From Asticcacaulis aquaticus (GTDB taxonomy: Bacteria > Pseudomonadota > Alphaproteobacteria > Caulobacterales > Caulobacteraceae): DNA of 64,000 nucleotides. A program made the translations under genes and the position numbers. The stretch spans positions 42,469-106,468 of the forward strand of contig NZ_JAQQKX010000014.1 of NCBI RefSeq assembly GCF_028550415.1, written 5' to 3'. Shown here one piece after another: positions 42,955-50,547 of the stretch. A model generated the notes under the pieces. The model was not told where the DNA came from, ran no database searches, and saw only the letters and a list, made by a program, of their open reading frames with translations. Each line of letters starts with the position of its first letter. Positions within the stretch are counted from its first letter, which is position 1.

Positions 42955-44342
42955 AAACCCTGCTGATCGCCAAACGCGAATACCTGGCCTTCGTCAAGAC
43001 CGTCGGCTTCTGGCTGTCGCTGGTGACCCTGCCGCTGCTGATGCTGGGGTCGGCCTTCATTCCGGTGATGATGAGCCGCTCGGGCGAAACGCCGCAGACC
43101 GTGGCGGTGCTCGACCTGTCGGGTGAGAACCTGACCGCCGCCCTGACCGGCTTCATTCAGGCGCAGGACCCGGCCCTCAAGGCCGTGCAGATGTCGGATG
43201 CCGTGAGAAACGACTCCGTCGCGCGGACCGTGGCCGCCAGTATGGCGAAAAAGGGCGGGCTCAAGGTCGCGCCCCTGCCGGAAGGTTTGTCGCCTGCGAT
43301 GACCCGCGATGCCGCCGCGACGAAAATCGCGCAGATCCTGTCGGCGGAAAACCCGCCGGTGACCCACGTGGTGGTGGCCTATCTGACCGCAGAGCCGACC
43401 CCGCGCCTGGCCTTCGACCTGTGGTCGGTGCCCAAGAAAAAAGGCCGTCTGGAGCACCGTCTGGGGCGCGATCTCGATGACCTGCAGTTCCTCTATGCCG
43501 CGCGTCAGCAGGGCATCGCGCCTGAGGTGGCCCGTTCGCTTCAGGACACCCACGCCGATATCCGCAACCTGACGCCGACGATCGCCGCCGCCCCGGACGA
43601 CAAGGACGCCTCGTTCCGCGAAACGCTCAAGGAAAACGGCCCGCGCTTCGCCGGGGTGATCATGAGCTACATCACCTGGATGGCCATCTTCTCGTCGTCG
43701 GTGATCCTGCTGTCGGGCATCATCGAAGAAAAGTCGTCCAAGGTGCTGGAGGTTTTGCTGACCTCGGCCCCGGCGGGCAGCCTGCTGCTGGGCAAGGTGC
43801 TGGGCGTCTTCATGGTCATGGTGACGGTCGCCGCCGTATGGAGCGGCGTGGGGATGAGCGTCTTCGCCTATGGTCTGGCCTTCATGCCGGCGGATGCGGT
43901 CGACAATATGCGTACCCTGCTGGGGCTGATCTTCGCACCGCATCAGGTGGCGCTCATGCTGGCCTATTTCGTCGGCGGCTACCTGATGTTCGGGATCACC
44001 TTTATCGCCATCGGCGCGTTCTGCGAATCGCAAAAGGACGCTCAGGCGATCATGGGGCCAATCGTCATCGTCCTGATGATCCCCATGCTGTCCCTGCAGG
44101 CGGCGATGATGTCGCCGGACCTGCCGCTGATCCGCTATCTGTCGTGGTTCCCGCTGTTCACGCCGTTCCTGATGCCGCTGCGCCTGATGGAGGGGGCGGC
44201 GTGGTGGGAAATCGCCGCCACTCTGGCTGGGATGGGGCTAATGGCGTGGATCATGATCCGGCTGGGGACGCGCGCCTTCATGCAAGGGGCGCTGGGCACC
44301 GGCAAGTTCAGCTGGCGCACCCTGGCCGCATTGGTGAAATGA
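42951..44342 (+). CDS. ABC-2-type permease (NatB-like)
   Basis: The 463-residue protein has one N-terminal membrane span (TVGFWLSLVTLPLLMLGSA), a large extracytoplasmic domain (about 45-230) and five or six C-terminal spans (MAIFSSSVILLSGIIEEKSS, LGKVLGVFMVMVTVAAVWSG, ILSLQAA-type helix). This is the ABC-2 exporter layout of NatB. Translation is coupled to the ATPase gene. Confidence 0.92.
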   Translation: MKTLLIAKREYLAFVKTVGFWLSLVTLPLLMLGSAFIPVMMSRSGETPQTVAVLDLSGENLTAALTGFIQAQDPALKAVQMSDAVRNDSVARTVAASMAKKGGLKVAPLPEGLSPAMTRDAAATKIAQILSAENPPVTHVVVAYLTAEPTPRLAFDLWSVPKKKGRLEHRLGRDLDDLQFLYAARQQGIAPEVARSLQDTHADIRNLTPTIAAAPDDKDASFRETLKENGPRFAGVIMSYITWMAIFSSSVILLSGIIEEKSSKVLEVLLTSAPAGSLLLGKVLGVFMVMVTVAAVWSGVGMSVFAYGLAFMPADAVDNMRTLLGLIFAPHQVALMLAYFVGGYLMFGITFIAIGAFCESQKDAQAIMGPIVIVLMIPMLSLQAAMMSPDLPLIRYLSWFPLFTPFLMPLRLMEGAAWWEIAATLAGMGLMAWIMIRLGTRAFMQGALGTGKFSWRTLAALVK

Positions 44343-44372
44343 AAAAAGCCTCCGGTGATACCGGAGGCTTTT
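44343..44372. terminator. Bidirectional terminator
   Basis: A 9-bp stem (44347-44355 with 44361-44369) has an A run before and a T run after, between the convergent permease and low-complexity genes. Confidence 0.85.
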
Positions 44373-44382
44373 ATTCTGGTGA

Positions 44383-44862
44383 TTAGTTCTTCGACTCGAC
44401 CCTGGCATCAGCCTTGGCGTTCGCATTGGCCGAAACGCCGTCCTTGTTGGCGCTGGCGTCGCCATTGACCGTCGCATTGGCATCCGCCGTCGGCGCGGCA
44501 TTGGCGGCATCGTCGACGGCCTTCTGAGCGGCGTCCTGTGTGGCATTCGCCGTGTTCTTGGCCGTGTGTTTTGCCTTGTCCTTGGCCTTGTGAGCCGTGT
44601 TGTAGGCATTGCTGGCCGTCTGATCGGCGGCGTCCTTCGTGGCGTCGAAGGCGGCGCCGGTGCGGCTGCGGGCGTCGTTCAGGGTTTCGCCGGGCTTCAG
44701 GTCGACCTGACCCTGCCCCTGAAGCGAGCCTGACGCCTGACCGAGCTGGCCGGTGACGCCGCCGGTGGCCTGACCCGAACCGCCAAGCAGTTGCGCCGAG
44801 GCGGGGAGGGCGCTTGCCAGACCGAGGGCGAGGGCGGCGGAGATAAGCAGTTGCGTTTTCAT
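44383..44862 (-). CDS. Exported Ala/Asn/Lys-rich protein (LEA-like low complexity)
   Basis: The 159-residue protein has a signal peptide (LLISAALALGLASALPASAQ), a Gly/Gln-rich part (LLGGSGQATGGVTGQLG) and a long helix with repeated A-x-x-A/K/D patterns (AYNTAHKAKDKAKHTAKNTA) resembling LEA or histone-like proteins. An Asn/Ala-rich tail ends the protein. It may be a stress-protective periplasmic protein. No specific family is assigned. Confidence 0.65.
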   Translation of the reverse strand: MKTQLLISAALALGLASALPASAQLLGGSGQATGGVTGQLGQASGSLQGQGQVDLKPGETLNDARSRTGAAFDATKDAADQTASNAYNTAHKAKDKAKHTAKNTANATQDAAQKAVDDAANAAPTADANATVNGDASANKDGVSANANAKADARVESKN

Positions 44863-45125
44863 ATGTGCGTTTCCTAGTTAGAGCGCATTCCGAAAAGTGC
44901 GCAGCGGTTTTCGGAATCAAATGCGCGACAAAACAAAAACCTAGAGCGCGCTTTCGATCCAATTGGATCGGAACGCGCTTTAAGCGGCGCTGAGAGGGGA
45001 GGGCGCCATGCCTGTCAGAAAACGCGGCTATTCGGGCTGAAATGCGGTGTAAAAATAAGCCGGTAGGCGTGAAGCGGAGGCGGTCGCGTAAGAGAGAAAT
45101 AAATCGCTGAGGTGTGTGCGGTAAT
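44863..45125. other. Intergenic region with alphaproteobacterial-type repeat
   Basis: About 260 bases (314 to the RcnB-like stop). The first half is the repeat at 44877-44992; the rest shows no gene, RNA or regulatory signal I can name. Confidence 0.4.
44877..44992. repeat. Intergenic repeat with two hairpins
   Basis: Two inverted-repeat units lie in tandem: TTCCGAAAA...TTTTCGGAA (about 44889-44916) and AGCGCGCTT-TCGATCCAATTGGATCGG-AACGCGCT (about 44945-44980), joined by a linker with ATGCGCGACAAAACAAAAAC. From memory the wording is of a kind common between genes in Caulobacterales and Rhizobiales genomes. A REP-like or sRNA-like role is possible. Confidence 0.6.
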
Positions 45126-45156
45126 ACAAAACCCCTCCGGTACGGACCGGAGGGGT
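45126..45156 (-). terminator. Terminator of the RcnB-like gene
   Basis: On the minus strand a 10-bp perfect stem (45147-45156 with 45131-45140) is followed by TTTGTATT. Confidence 0.8.
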
Positions 45157-45176
45157 GGGCGTGTTAGGGAGCCGGA

Positions 45177-46208
45177 TCAGAAGACATCGTAGAAGATGTC
45201 GATGATGCGACCGGTCCTCAGATCGACAAGGACGATGTCATTGCCGACGAAGTAGTATTCCGTGCCGTAGGGCTTCATCGGCAGGTAGTAGTAGTCCGGG
45301 TCATAGACGCGGTAGCTGTAGAAATAGCGCGGCAGGATGTCGCCATATTCGTAGCGATAGCCGTAATATTCCGTCGGCACGCGGTAATAGCCGTAGCGCG
45401 GGGCGAAATAGAAGCCGATGCGAATGCCGGTATAGGACCGGAAGTCGCGGTGGGTGCGCCAGTTATAGCTATGGCGCGTATTCCAGTCGTAACGGTCGTT
45501 GCGATTGTTCCAGTTGCCGCCACGCCCGTCGCCATTGCGATTGTCGTTGCGATCCCAGCCACCGCGATCATTACCGCGGTTGTCGTTGCGGTCCCAGCCG
45601 CCGCGCCCGTCATTGCCCCGATTATCATTACGATTGTCGGGACGGTTCTGGGTCTGGCCCTGATTATTTTGGCCCTGATTTTGGCCGCCTCGCGTCGGGC
45701 GTTGCTGCGTTCCGTTCTGCCAGACGCCGTCAGATCGGCCACGCCCGTCGTTGTTACGGTCGTCAGGGCGTTGCTGATTGCCTGGATTGTTCTGGCCCTG
45801 ATTATTTTGGCCGCCGGTGGTTGGGTTGGGGCGGCCCTGCCACTGACCGCCGCCATTGCCGCGATCGCGGTTGTCGTTGCCAGAGTTAGCGTTGTTCGGG
45901 CGCTGTTGCTGCTGGCCCTGCCCGTTGCCGCGGTCACCGCCGGGCTGACCCTGCGGACGCTCCTGACGGGGCGCTTCCTGACGCGGCTGCTCCTGGCGTT
46001 GCGGGCGCTCCTGACGGGGTTCTTGCCGTTGCTCCTGACGCACCTCCTGCCGTTGCGGCGGGGCTTGTTCGCGGGACTGGTTTTCGGCCTGAGCGCGTTC
46101 GCGGGCTTCCTGGAACGGCCGCACGGTGCCGGCCTGAGCCATGGGCGTCGCCAGCGACAGGGCGACGATCGCGGACATGGTGGTCGCCATTAAATGACGT
46201 TTTTGCAT
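45177..46208 (-). CDS. Exported RcnB-like protein with long Gln/Asn/Arg/Gly-rich region
   Basis: The 343-residue protein starts at ATG 46208 behind GAGGAA. A signal peptide (MSAIVALSLATPMAQA) is followed by about 200 low-complexity residues with imperfect repeats (WDRNDNRGND-type, QGQNNQGQ) and a C-terminal domain. That domain (YGTEYYFVGNDIVLVDLRTG, RIIDIFYDVF) is the RcnB end motif. RcnB-type proteins are periplasmic and linked to nickel/cobalt homeostasis in E. coli, but the alphaproteobacterial relatives with long Arg/Gln tracts are of unknown function. The Tyr-rich stretch RYGYYRVPTEYYGYRYEYG precedes the domain. Confidence 0.8.
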   Translation of the reverse strand: MQKRHLMATTMSAIVALSLATPMAQAGTVRPFQEARERAQAENQSREQAPPQRQEVRQEQRQEPRQERPQRQEQPRQEAPRQERPQGQPGGDRGNGQGQQQQRPNNANSGNDNRDRGNGGGQWQGRPNPTTGGQNNQGQNNPGNQQRPDDRNNDGRGRSDGVWQNGTQQRPTRGGQNQGQNNQGQTQNRPDNRNDNRGNDGRGGWDRNDNRGNDRGGWDRNDNRNGDGRGGNWNNRNDRYDWNTRHSYNWRTHRDFRSYTGIRIGFYFAPRYGYYRVPTEYYGYRYEYGDILPRYFYSYRVYDPDYYYLPMKPYGTEYYFVGNDIVLVDLRTGRIIDIFYDVF

Positions 46209-46674
46209 GGTTTCCTCGTGGGGCGGTCTTTCGGGACCTGCCGGGACTCGATGAACGGAGACTTTTTTCTCCGATTGCCCCCACTATGCGCCGTCCATCC
46301 TGAACTGAAACTGAATGAACTGTGTCAGCATAGGGGTATCCGATTCCGGCCTCACCGGCAGACCTCAGGCGGTGTTTCAAGGGCTGTTATCCATAAGAGA
46401 TGGCCGTGTGCTTTGGATTCAACCTGAATCTTAACGGCAGGCACGTAAGTAATAGGCGCATATTGTTTTGATTTTTATGAATTATAAATAATTTAAACTA
46501 CAAAATTATCAAACAGGTAATGAATATTATTTAAATAGTAAACGAAATTATGAATATTAAATCATTATTTACATAAAAAATTCACAGTAAATGCCGTTGT
46601 TAACTTTAATTTCACTTGAGGGGATCAAATTCGACTTATCAACAACCCGATGGGGCCGCGCAAAAGGCGCGGAT
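46209..46674. other. AT-rich intergenic region
   Basis: About 465 bases with very AT-rich sequence at 46460-46590, likely promoter-proximal DNA for the Sel1-like gene. No gene or repeat is recognised. The last 20 bases form a hairpin around the ribosome site (see 46656-46672). Confidence 0.4.
46656..46672 (+). promoter_or_regulatory. Hairpin enclosing the ribosome-binding site of the Sel1-like gene
   Basis: CCGCGC (46656-46661) pairs with GCGCGG (46667-46672), leaving the loop AAAAG. AAAAGG is the only Shine-Dalgarno-like sequence at a proper distance from ATG 46675. The ribosome site is therefore presented in a tight GC stem-loop, which could control translation. Confidence 0.4.
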
Positions 46675-46965
46675 ATGACGATGATGAACGAAGTTTCAAC
46701 CGAAGCCCTGCCGCTGCCGACCGCCGACATGAACGGCGAAGACCTGTTCAAGCTGGGCCTGATGTATTCGACCGGTCAGAACGGCGCGCCGCTGGACCTG
46801 ATCTCGGCGCACATGATGTTCAACCTCGCCTCGATGCGCGGTTCGATGGAAGCCAGCATTTACCGCCGCGAACTGTCGAAGGAAATGGACCGCGAAGACG
46901 TCGCCGAGGCCCAGAAGGCCGCCCGCCGCTGGCTGGATCAGGGCCACACGGCCTACGCCGCTTAA
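46675..46965 (+). CDS. Small Sel1-like/TPR conserved protein
   Basis: ATG 46675 is preferred; upstream in-frame codons give unnatural sequence. The 96-residue protein has one Sel1-like helical pair: DLFKLGLMYSTGQNGAPLDL and ISAHMMFNLASMRGSMEASI, then RRELSKEMDREDVAEAQKAA. Small proteins of this type are widespread in Alphaproteobacteria and may be protein-binding adaptors. It is cytoplasmic. It converges on, and overlaps by four bases, the stop of the next gene. Confidence 0.82.
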   Translation: MTMMNEVSTEALPLPTADMNGEDLFKLGLMYSTGQNGAPLDLISAHMMFNLASMRGSMEASIYRRELSKEMDREDVAEAQKAARRWLDQGHTAYAA

Positions 46966-47300
46966 ACGACCTTAATATGTGGCTTGAGCCGTTGAAGAAC
47001 GTCGTGCAGAAGGTCTGCATCCGAGTTCATTAGCGAGAGAAAGCCCAGACTGTATTCGTAATAGATTTCGAGTGGCGTGCTCTGAAACCTCAGAACGCCT
47101 TCGACGAAATCTTCATCTGCGTAGTAGGGTGGTAAGTCGAGGTCTGTTGCGACATCCTGTCCCAGCGCTTCGGTGATCTCGGCAAGGATCGCGCGAAACG
47201 GGATAGTGTAGTCGAACGCATGTCCGGCATGGATGAGAATTTCCCATCCGCCATTTTGTAGATCGGCCTGTACTTTGAGAGTCGATAAAGTCCTGATCAT
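46962..47300 (-). CDS. Hypothetical 112-residue acidic protein
   Basis: Start ATG 47300. The protein is acidic with mixed alpha/beta character (GGWEILIHAGHAFDYTIPFR, YYADEDFVEGVLRFQS, SLGFLSLMNSDADLLHDVL). No family is recognised; small acidic cytoplasmic proteins of this kind are sometimes immunity proteins, but no toxin gene is adjacent. Its stop overlaps that of the convergent Sel1-like gene. Confidence 0.65.
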   Translation of the reverse strand: MIRTLSTLKVQADLQNGGWEILIHAGHAFDYTIPFRAILAEITEALGQDVATDLDLPPYYADEDFVEGVLRFQSTPLEIYYEYSLGFLSLMNSDADLLHDVLQRLKPHIKVV

Positions 47301-47347
47301 GGGGTGATCATAAGCGTTTATGGCGGCTTGAAAAGCCGGTACGCTGC

Positions 47348-48049
47348 TTAATTCTGGCTATACAGCAGCCAGTTCATGATCCCTGCTGGGACGATATTAT
47401 TGATATTCTGCTCGACCCAGACTCCGGCCTCGGCCACGCGGGTTTTCGGCACATAGAGAATATCGTAGCGCCTGAGCGCCACCATTGGCCCGCCATTGCC
47501 CTTGAGCGGGCTTTTCAGATCGATCATCCGCTGCATGACCGTGCCATCCGCGCCGCGCCGAATGACGATGACCTGCTTCGATTTGGCCGCATTGGTGAAG
47601 CCGCCCGCCGCGAAGACGGCCGACAGGGCGTCGAAATCGCCCGGCGCTTCGACCCAGCCGGGGTTACGCACTTCGCCGCCGACCAGCACGCGGTTATTCG
47701 CGGTGTCGCCCGGAAAGACGCCGACCTCGGGGTGGCGCAGGTAGGGGCGATAAAGCTCGGTGATTTCCGATTGCAGTTGCGGCACCGACTTGAACGCCGC
47801 CATAACCTGACCGATAAGGGGGAGGGTGATGCGGCCGTCCTGACCCACCACGGTCGAGCGGTTCAGTTCCGGCGCGGTCGGGATCTGGATTTCCAGCTTG
47901 TCCGACGGATAGAAGAGGTAGAGCGGATCGTCGTCGGTCCAGGCCGAAAAGCGCACATTTGCGGCTTCGGGGGTTTTGGAGGCCGCACACACCGGACCCG
48001 CGACCATAAGGCCGCCGATACCCATCAGAAATGCGCGCTTCGAGATCAT
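47348..48049 (-). CDS. hfsD: Holdfast polysaccharide export protein HfsD (Wza-like)
   Basis: The 233-residue protein has an N-terminal signal sequence (AFLMGIGGLMVAGPVCAAS). The polysaccharide-export domain follows (YLFYPSDKLEIQIPTAPELN, DGRITLPLIGQVMAAFKSVP, then a SLBB-like part with VLVGGEVRNPGWVEAPGD and a late YDILYVPKTRVAEAG). It is the outer-membrane secretin-like channel of the holdfast export machine. The signal sequence has a Cys, but GPVC does not fit a strong lipobox, so lipidation is uncertain. The gene is divergent from hfsA across a 165-base promoter region. Confidence 0.85.
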   Translation of the reverse strand: MISKRAFLMGIGGLMVAGPVCAASKTPEAANVRFSAWTDDDPLYLFYPSDKLEIQIPTAPELNRSTVVGQDGRITLPLIGQVMAAFKSVPQLQSEITELYRPYLRHPEVGVFPGDTANNRVLVGGEVRNPGWVEAPGDFDALSAVFAAGGFTNAAKSKQVIVIRRGADGTVMQRMIDLKSPLKGNGGPMVALRRYDILYVPKTRVAEAGVWVEQNINNIVPAGIMNWLLYSQN

Positions 48050-48215
48050 GGCGTACCTAAAATCCGTGAAGTCTTAACAATGTTTGAAAATAGGTAAGGG
48101 TTGGTTAACGCCTGCATAAGAAACTGCAATCCAAAGGGTACGCAAAGCGTCTCGAATCGGTGTGCGGCCTGCAAAAGCGGGGAACGCCCGCGGTGGTCAG
48201 TGAGTTTGGACTTTA

Positions 48216-49733
48216 ATGCAGTCTCAAGGGGTGTGGAACGCGGAGGAGGACGACGGCTTTACCGGCCCGGCGCGTCGTCAGGTCGCGCCTAAAAAAGCCG
48301 CGCCCAAATTCCAGTACGGTATCGACGACATCCTGCGCCTGTTGCTACGCGAATGGTGGCTGATGCTGATCGTCTTCGCGACGATTCTGGGGCTGGGTGT
48401 CGCCTTTTCCATGACCCTGTCGAAATCCTATACCGCCGACGCCTCGCTGCTGATGCAGCTGGGGCAGGACTATGTCTACGTGCCCCACGCCGGCGACGCG
48501 GCGCGCGGCGCGATTGCCACCATCGATGAGGTGGTGCAGTCGGAAGTCGAAATCCTCAACTCCGCCGAACTGAAGCACCGCACGATCGAGAAGCTCGGTT
48601 ACCACGCCATCGTGCCGTCCATCCCGGCCAGTTTCGTGCCGCGCACGGCGGCCCAGAAGGAACAGGCCGACGCCCAGGCGATGAAGGTGCTGGGGGGGCT
48701 GAAGACGGCGACCGCCCCGCAGAGCAATATCGTTCGGCTGGAGTTCAAGCACGAAAACGCCCAGTCGGCGGCCCTGATCCTCAATACCCTGATCGACATC
48801 TATCAAAAGTACCGCCACGAAGTGTTCTCGGACGTCACCGCGCCCTTGCTGGAGCATCAGAAGGAGGCCTTCGACCGCCGTCTGCATGAGGCCGACAAGT
48901 CCTATGAGGACTTCCTGCTGCGCAACGGCGTCGGCGATTTCGTGGCCGCCAAGGCGACCTACAGCAAGCTCTACGACACCATCACCTCCGAGATCTACGT
49001 CGCCGATGCCGGGATCGCCACGGCCAGTTCGCGTCTGGCGGCGGTCAATGCCCGTCTGCGTCAGCAGGCCCCGGAAATGAGCACCGAGCGCCAGCTCGAC
49101 CTCAGTGTGCCCTCGAAAATTCTGGCCCTGCGTCAGCAGCGCGAAGACCTGCTGGTGCGCTATACGCCGAACGCCCAGCCGGTGCGCGACATCGACGAGC
49201 AGATCCGCTCGCTGGAGGCCATGCAGGCGTCCGGCCGCGCCATCGGTGAAAAGGAACACAAGATCGGCGTCAACCCGATCTATCAGCAGCTTCTGACCGA
49301 CAAGCTGACGCTGGAGGCCGAGATTGCCGCCACCTCCGGCCGTCGCGCGCAATTGCAGGCACAGGCCGATCAGGTGACGACGAAGTTGCAGGCGCTGGTT
49401 GGGATCGAGGCCGAATATAACAGCCTGTCGACCGAGCGGAACGCGCTGCAAACCAATATCGCGACCTTCACCCAGCGCATTCAGGAAACCCAGGCCGCGC
49501 AGGAAATCGCCGAAAAGTCGCAGGACACGGTCCGCGTCGTCAACCGCGCGCGGCCGCCCGACAAGGCCAAGAGCCTGAAAAAGCCGGTCCTGATTCTGGC
49601 GTTCCTGTTCGGCGGGTTTACGGCGCTCTGTGCCGGTCTGCTGAGGGTTTTTCTGCGCAAGGGCTTCTCCAGCGCGGAAATGGCGTCCAAAACGCTCGAT
49701 TTGCCCGTTCTGGCTCAGGCCAAGACAAAATAG
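48216..49733 (+). CDS. hfsA: Holdfast polysaccharide chain-length/export protein HfsA (Wzc/GumC-like)
   Basis: The 505-residue protein has a Wzz-type layout: membrane span 1 at about 48-68 (EWWLMLIVFATILGLGVAFS), a large periplasmic coiled-coil region (DKLTLEAEIAATSGRRAQLQ, GIEAEYNSLSTERNALQTNI) and span 2 near 458-480 (KPVLILAFLFGGFTALCAGL). It lacks the cytoplasmic kinase domain, which is supplied by the separate HfsB protein. It spans inner membrane and periplasm to link the synthase complex to HfsD. Confidence 0.88.
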   Translation: MQSQGVWNAEEDDGFTGPARRQVAPKKAAPKFQYGIDDILRLLLREWWLMLIVFATILGLGVAFSMTLSKSYTADASLLMQLGQDYVYVPHAGDAARGAIATIDEVVQSEVEILNSAELKHRTIEKLGYHAIVPSIPASFVPRTAAQKEQADAQAMKVLGGLKTATAPQSNIVRLEFKHENAQSAALILNTLIDIYQKYRHEVFSDVTAPLLEHQKEAFDRRLHEADKSYEDFLLRNGVGDFVAAKATYSKLYDTITSEIYVADAGIATASSRLAAVNARLRQQAPEMSTERQLDLSVPSKILALRQQREDLLVRYTPNAQPVRDIDEQIRSLEAMQASGRAIGEKEHKIGVNPIYQQLLTDKLTLEAEIAATSGRRAQLQAQADQVTTKLQALVGIEAEYNSLSTERNALQTNIATFTQRIQETQAAQEIAEKSQDTVRVVNRARPPDKAKSLKKPVLILAFLFGGFTALCAGLLRVFLRKGFSSAEMASKTLDLPVLAQAKTK

Positions 49734-49836
49734 AACAAACCCCGTCCCGCAGGGGTGTTGTCGGATAGGCTTTTGATACGAAACACCTTATGGTTCGGGT
49801 GAGCCGCCGTAAGCGTGCGATTCGGTATGTGGGTAT

Positions 49837-50547
49837 ATGGTAGATCTGACACGTGAAATGGCGGACCTGATGTCGGCACTGGGGCGCCCCCAGTCCGAAC
49901 GCGGTCGCGCGCTCATGTTTGTCTCATCCTATGCCGGCGAAGGCGTATCGACCGTCGCGCGCGAATACGCCCGCATCGACGCCGCCTATGCCAAACGTCC
50001 GGTGTGGCTGATCGACGCCGACCTGCGCCGTCAGGGGCAACTGGATGCCGTGCTGGAGGAGCCCGCGCGCTTCGGCCCGCCGGGTCCGGTCTCCGCAGCG
50101 ACACCCGATGGCTCGGTCTTCTTCGCCCTGTCGCCCAAGGGCAAGGACGCCGAAGGCAATCCGGTGCCGGATTCGAAATATCTCATCGCCCGCCCGTTCT
50201 TCGACAAGCGCCTGTGGGTGACGCGCCTGCGCGACCACCTGTTGATGCCCGGCCAACGCGTCAAGCTGTTCGAACAAAGCTCCTACTGGCAGTCCCTGCG
50301 CCAGCACGCCCAGTCGATCATCGTCGATGTGCCGTCGGCGGAGCGCGCCAATGCCGCCGTGCAACTGGCGCCGCTGATGGACGGCGTGATCATCGTCATC
50401 AGCGAGGGCGAGGGGGAGATCAATGCCCGTCTGGCGCTCAAGGACGAGATCGAGCAGGCCGGGGGTCGCATCCTCGGCATGGTCTATAACAAGGCGCGCA
50501 GCGTGGCCAGGCCGTCCCAGCGCCCGGCCAGCCGTTCAGCCGTATAA
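49837..50547 (+). CDS. hfsB: Holdfast BY-kinase-like protein HfsB with altered Walker A
   Basis: The 236-residue protein matches the cytoplasmic BY-kinase partner of Wzc/GumC: VSSYAGEGVSTVAREYA at the P-loop, VWLIDADLR as Walker A', and IIVDVPSAERANAAVQ as Walker B. The P-loop Lys is Val (position 37, GEGVST where active enzymes have GEGKST), and there is no Tyr cluster at the C-terminus. It may therefore not bind or hydrolyse ATP normally and may act structurally. Its stop overlaps the hfsC start (TAATG). Confidence 0.85.
   Translation: MVDLTREMADLMSALGRPQSERGRALMFVSSYAGEGVSTVAREYARIDAAYAKRPVWLIDADLRRQGQLDAVLEEPARFGPPGPVSAATPDGSVFFALSPKGKDAEGNPVPDSKYLIARPFFDKRLWVTRLRDHLLMPGQRVKLFEQSSYWQSLRQHAQSIIVDVPSAERANAAVQLAPLMDGVIIVISEGEGEINARLALKDEIEQAGGRILGMVYNKARSVARPSQRPASRSAV

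Noticed and set aside
42705..44033. 442-codon His/Arg-rich frame antisense to the ABC genes
   Set aside because: It overlaps two well-supported genes; His richness comes from the complement of common Val/Met codons.
45450..46193. 247-codon hydrophobic frame antisense to the RcnB-like gene
   Set aside because: Its Val/Ala/Leu-rich text is the complement of the Arg/Asn/Gln repeats; the minus-strand gene has signal peptide, family domain and terminator.
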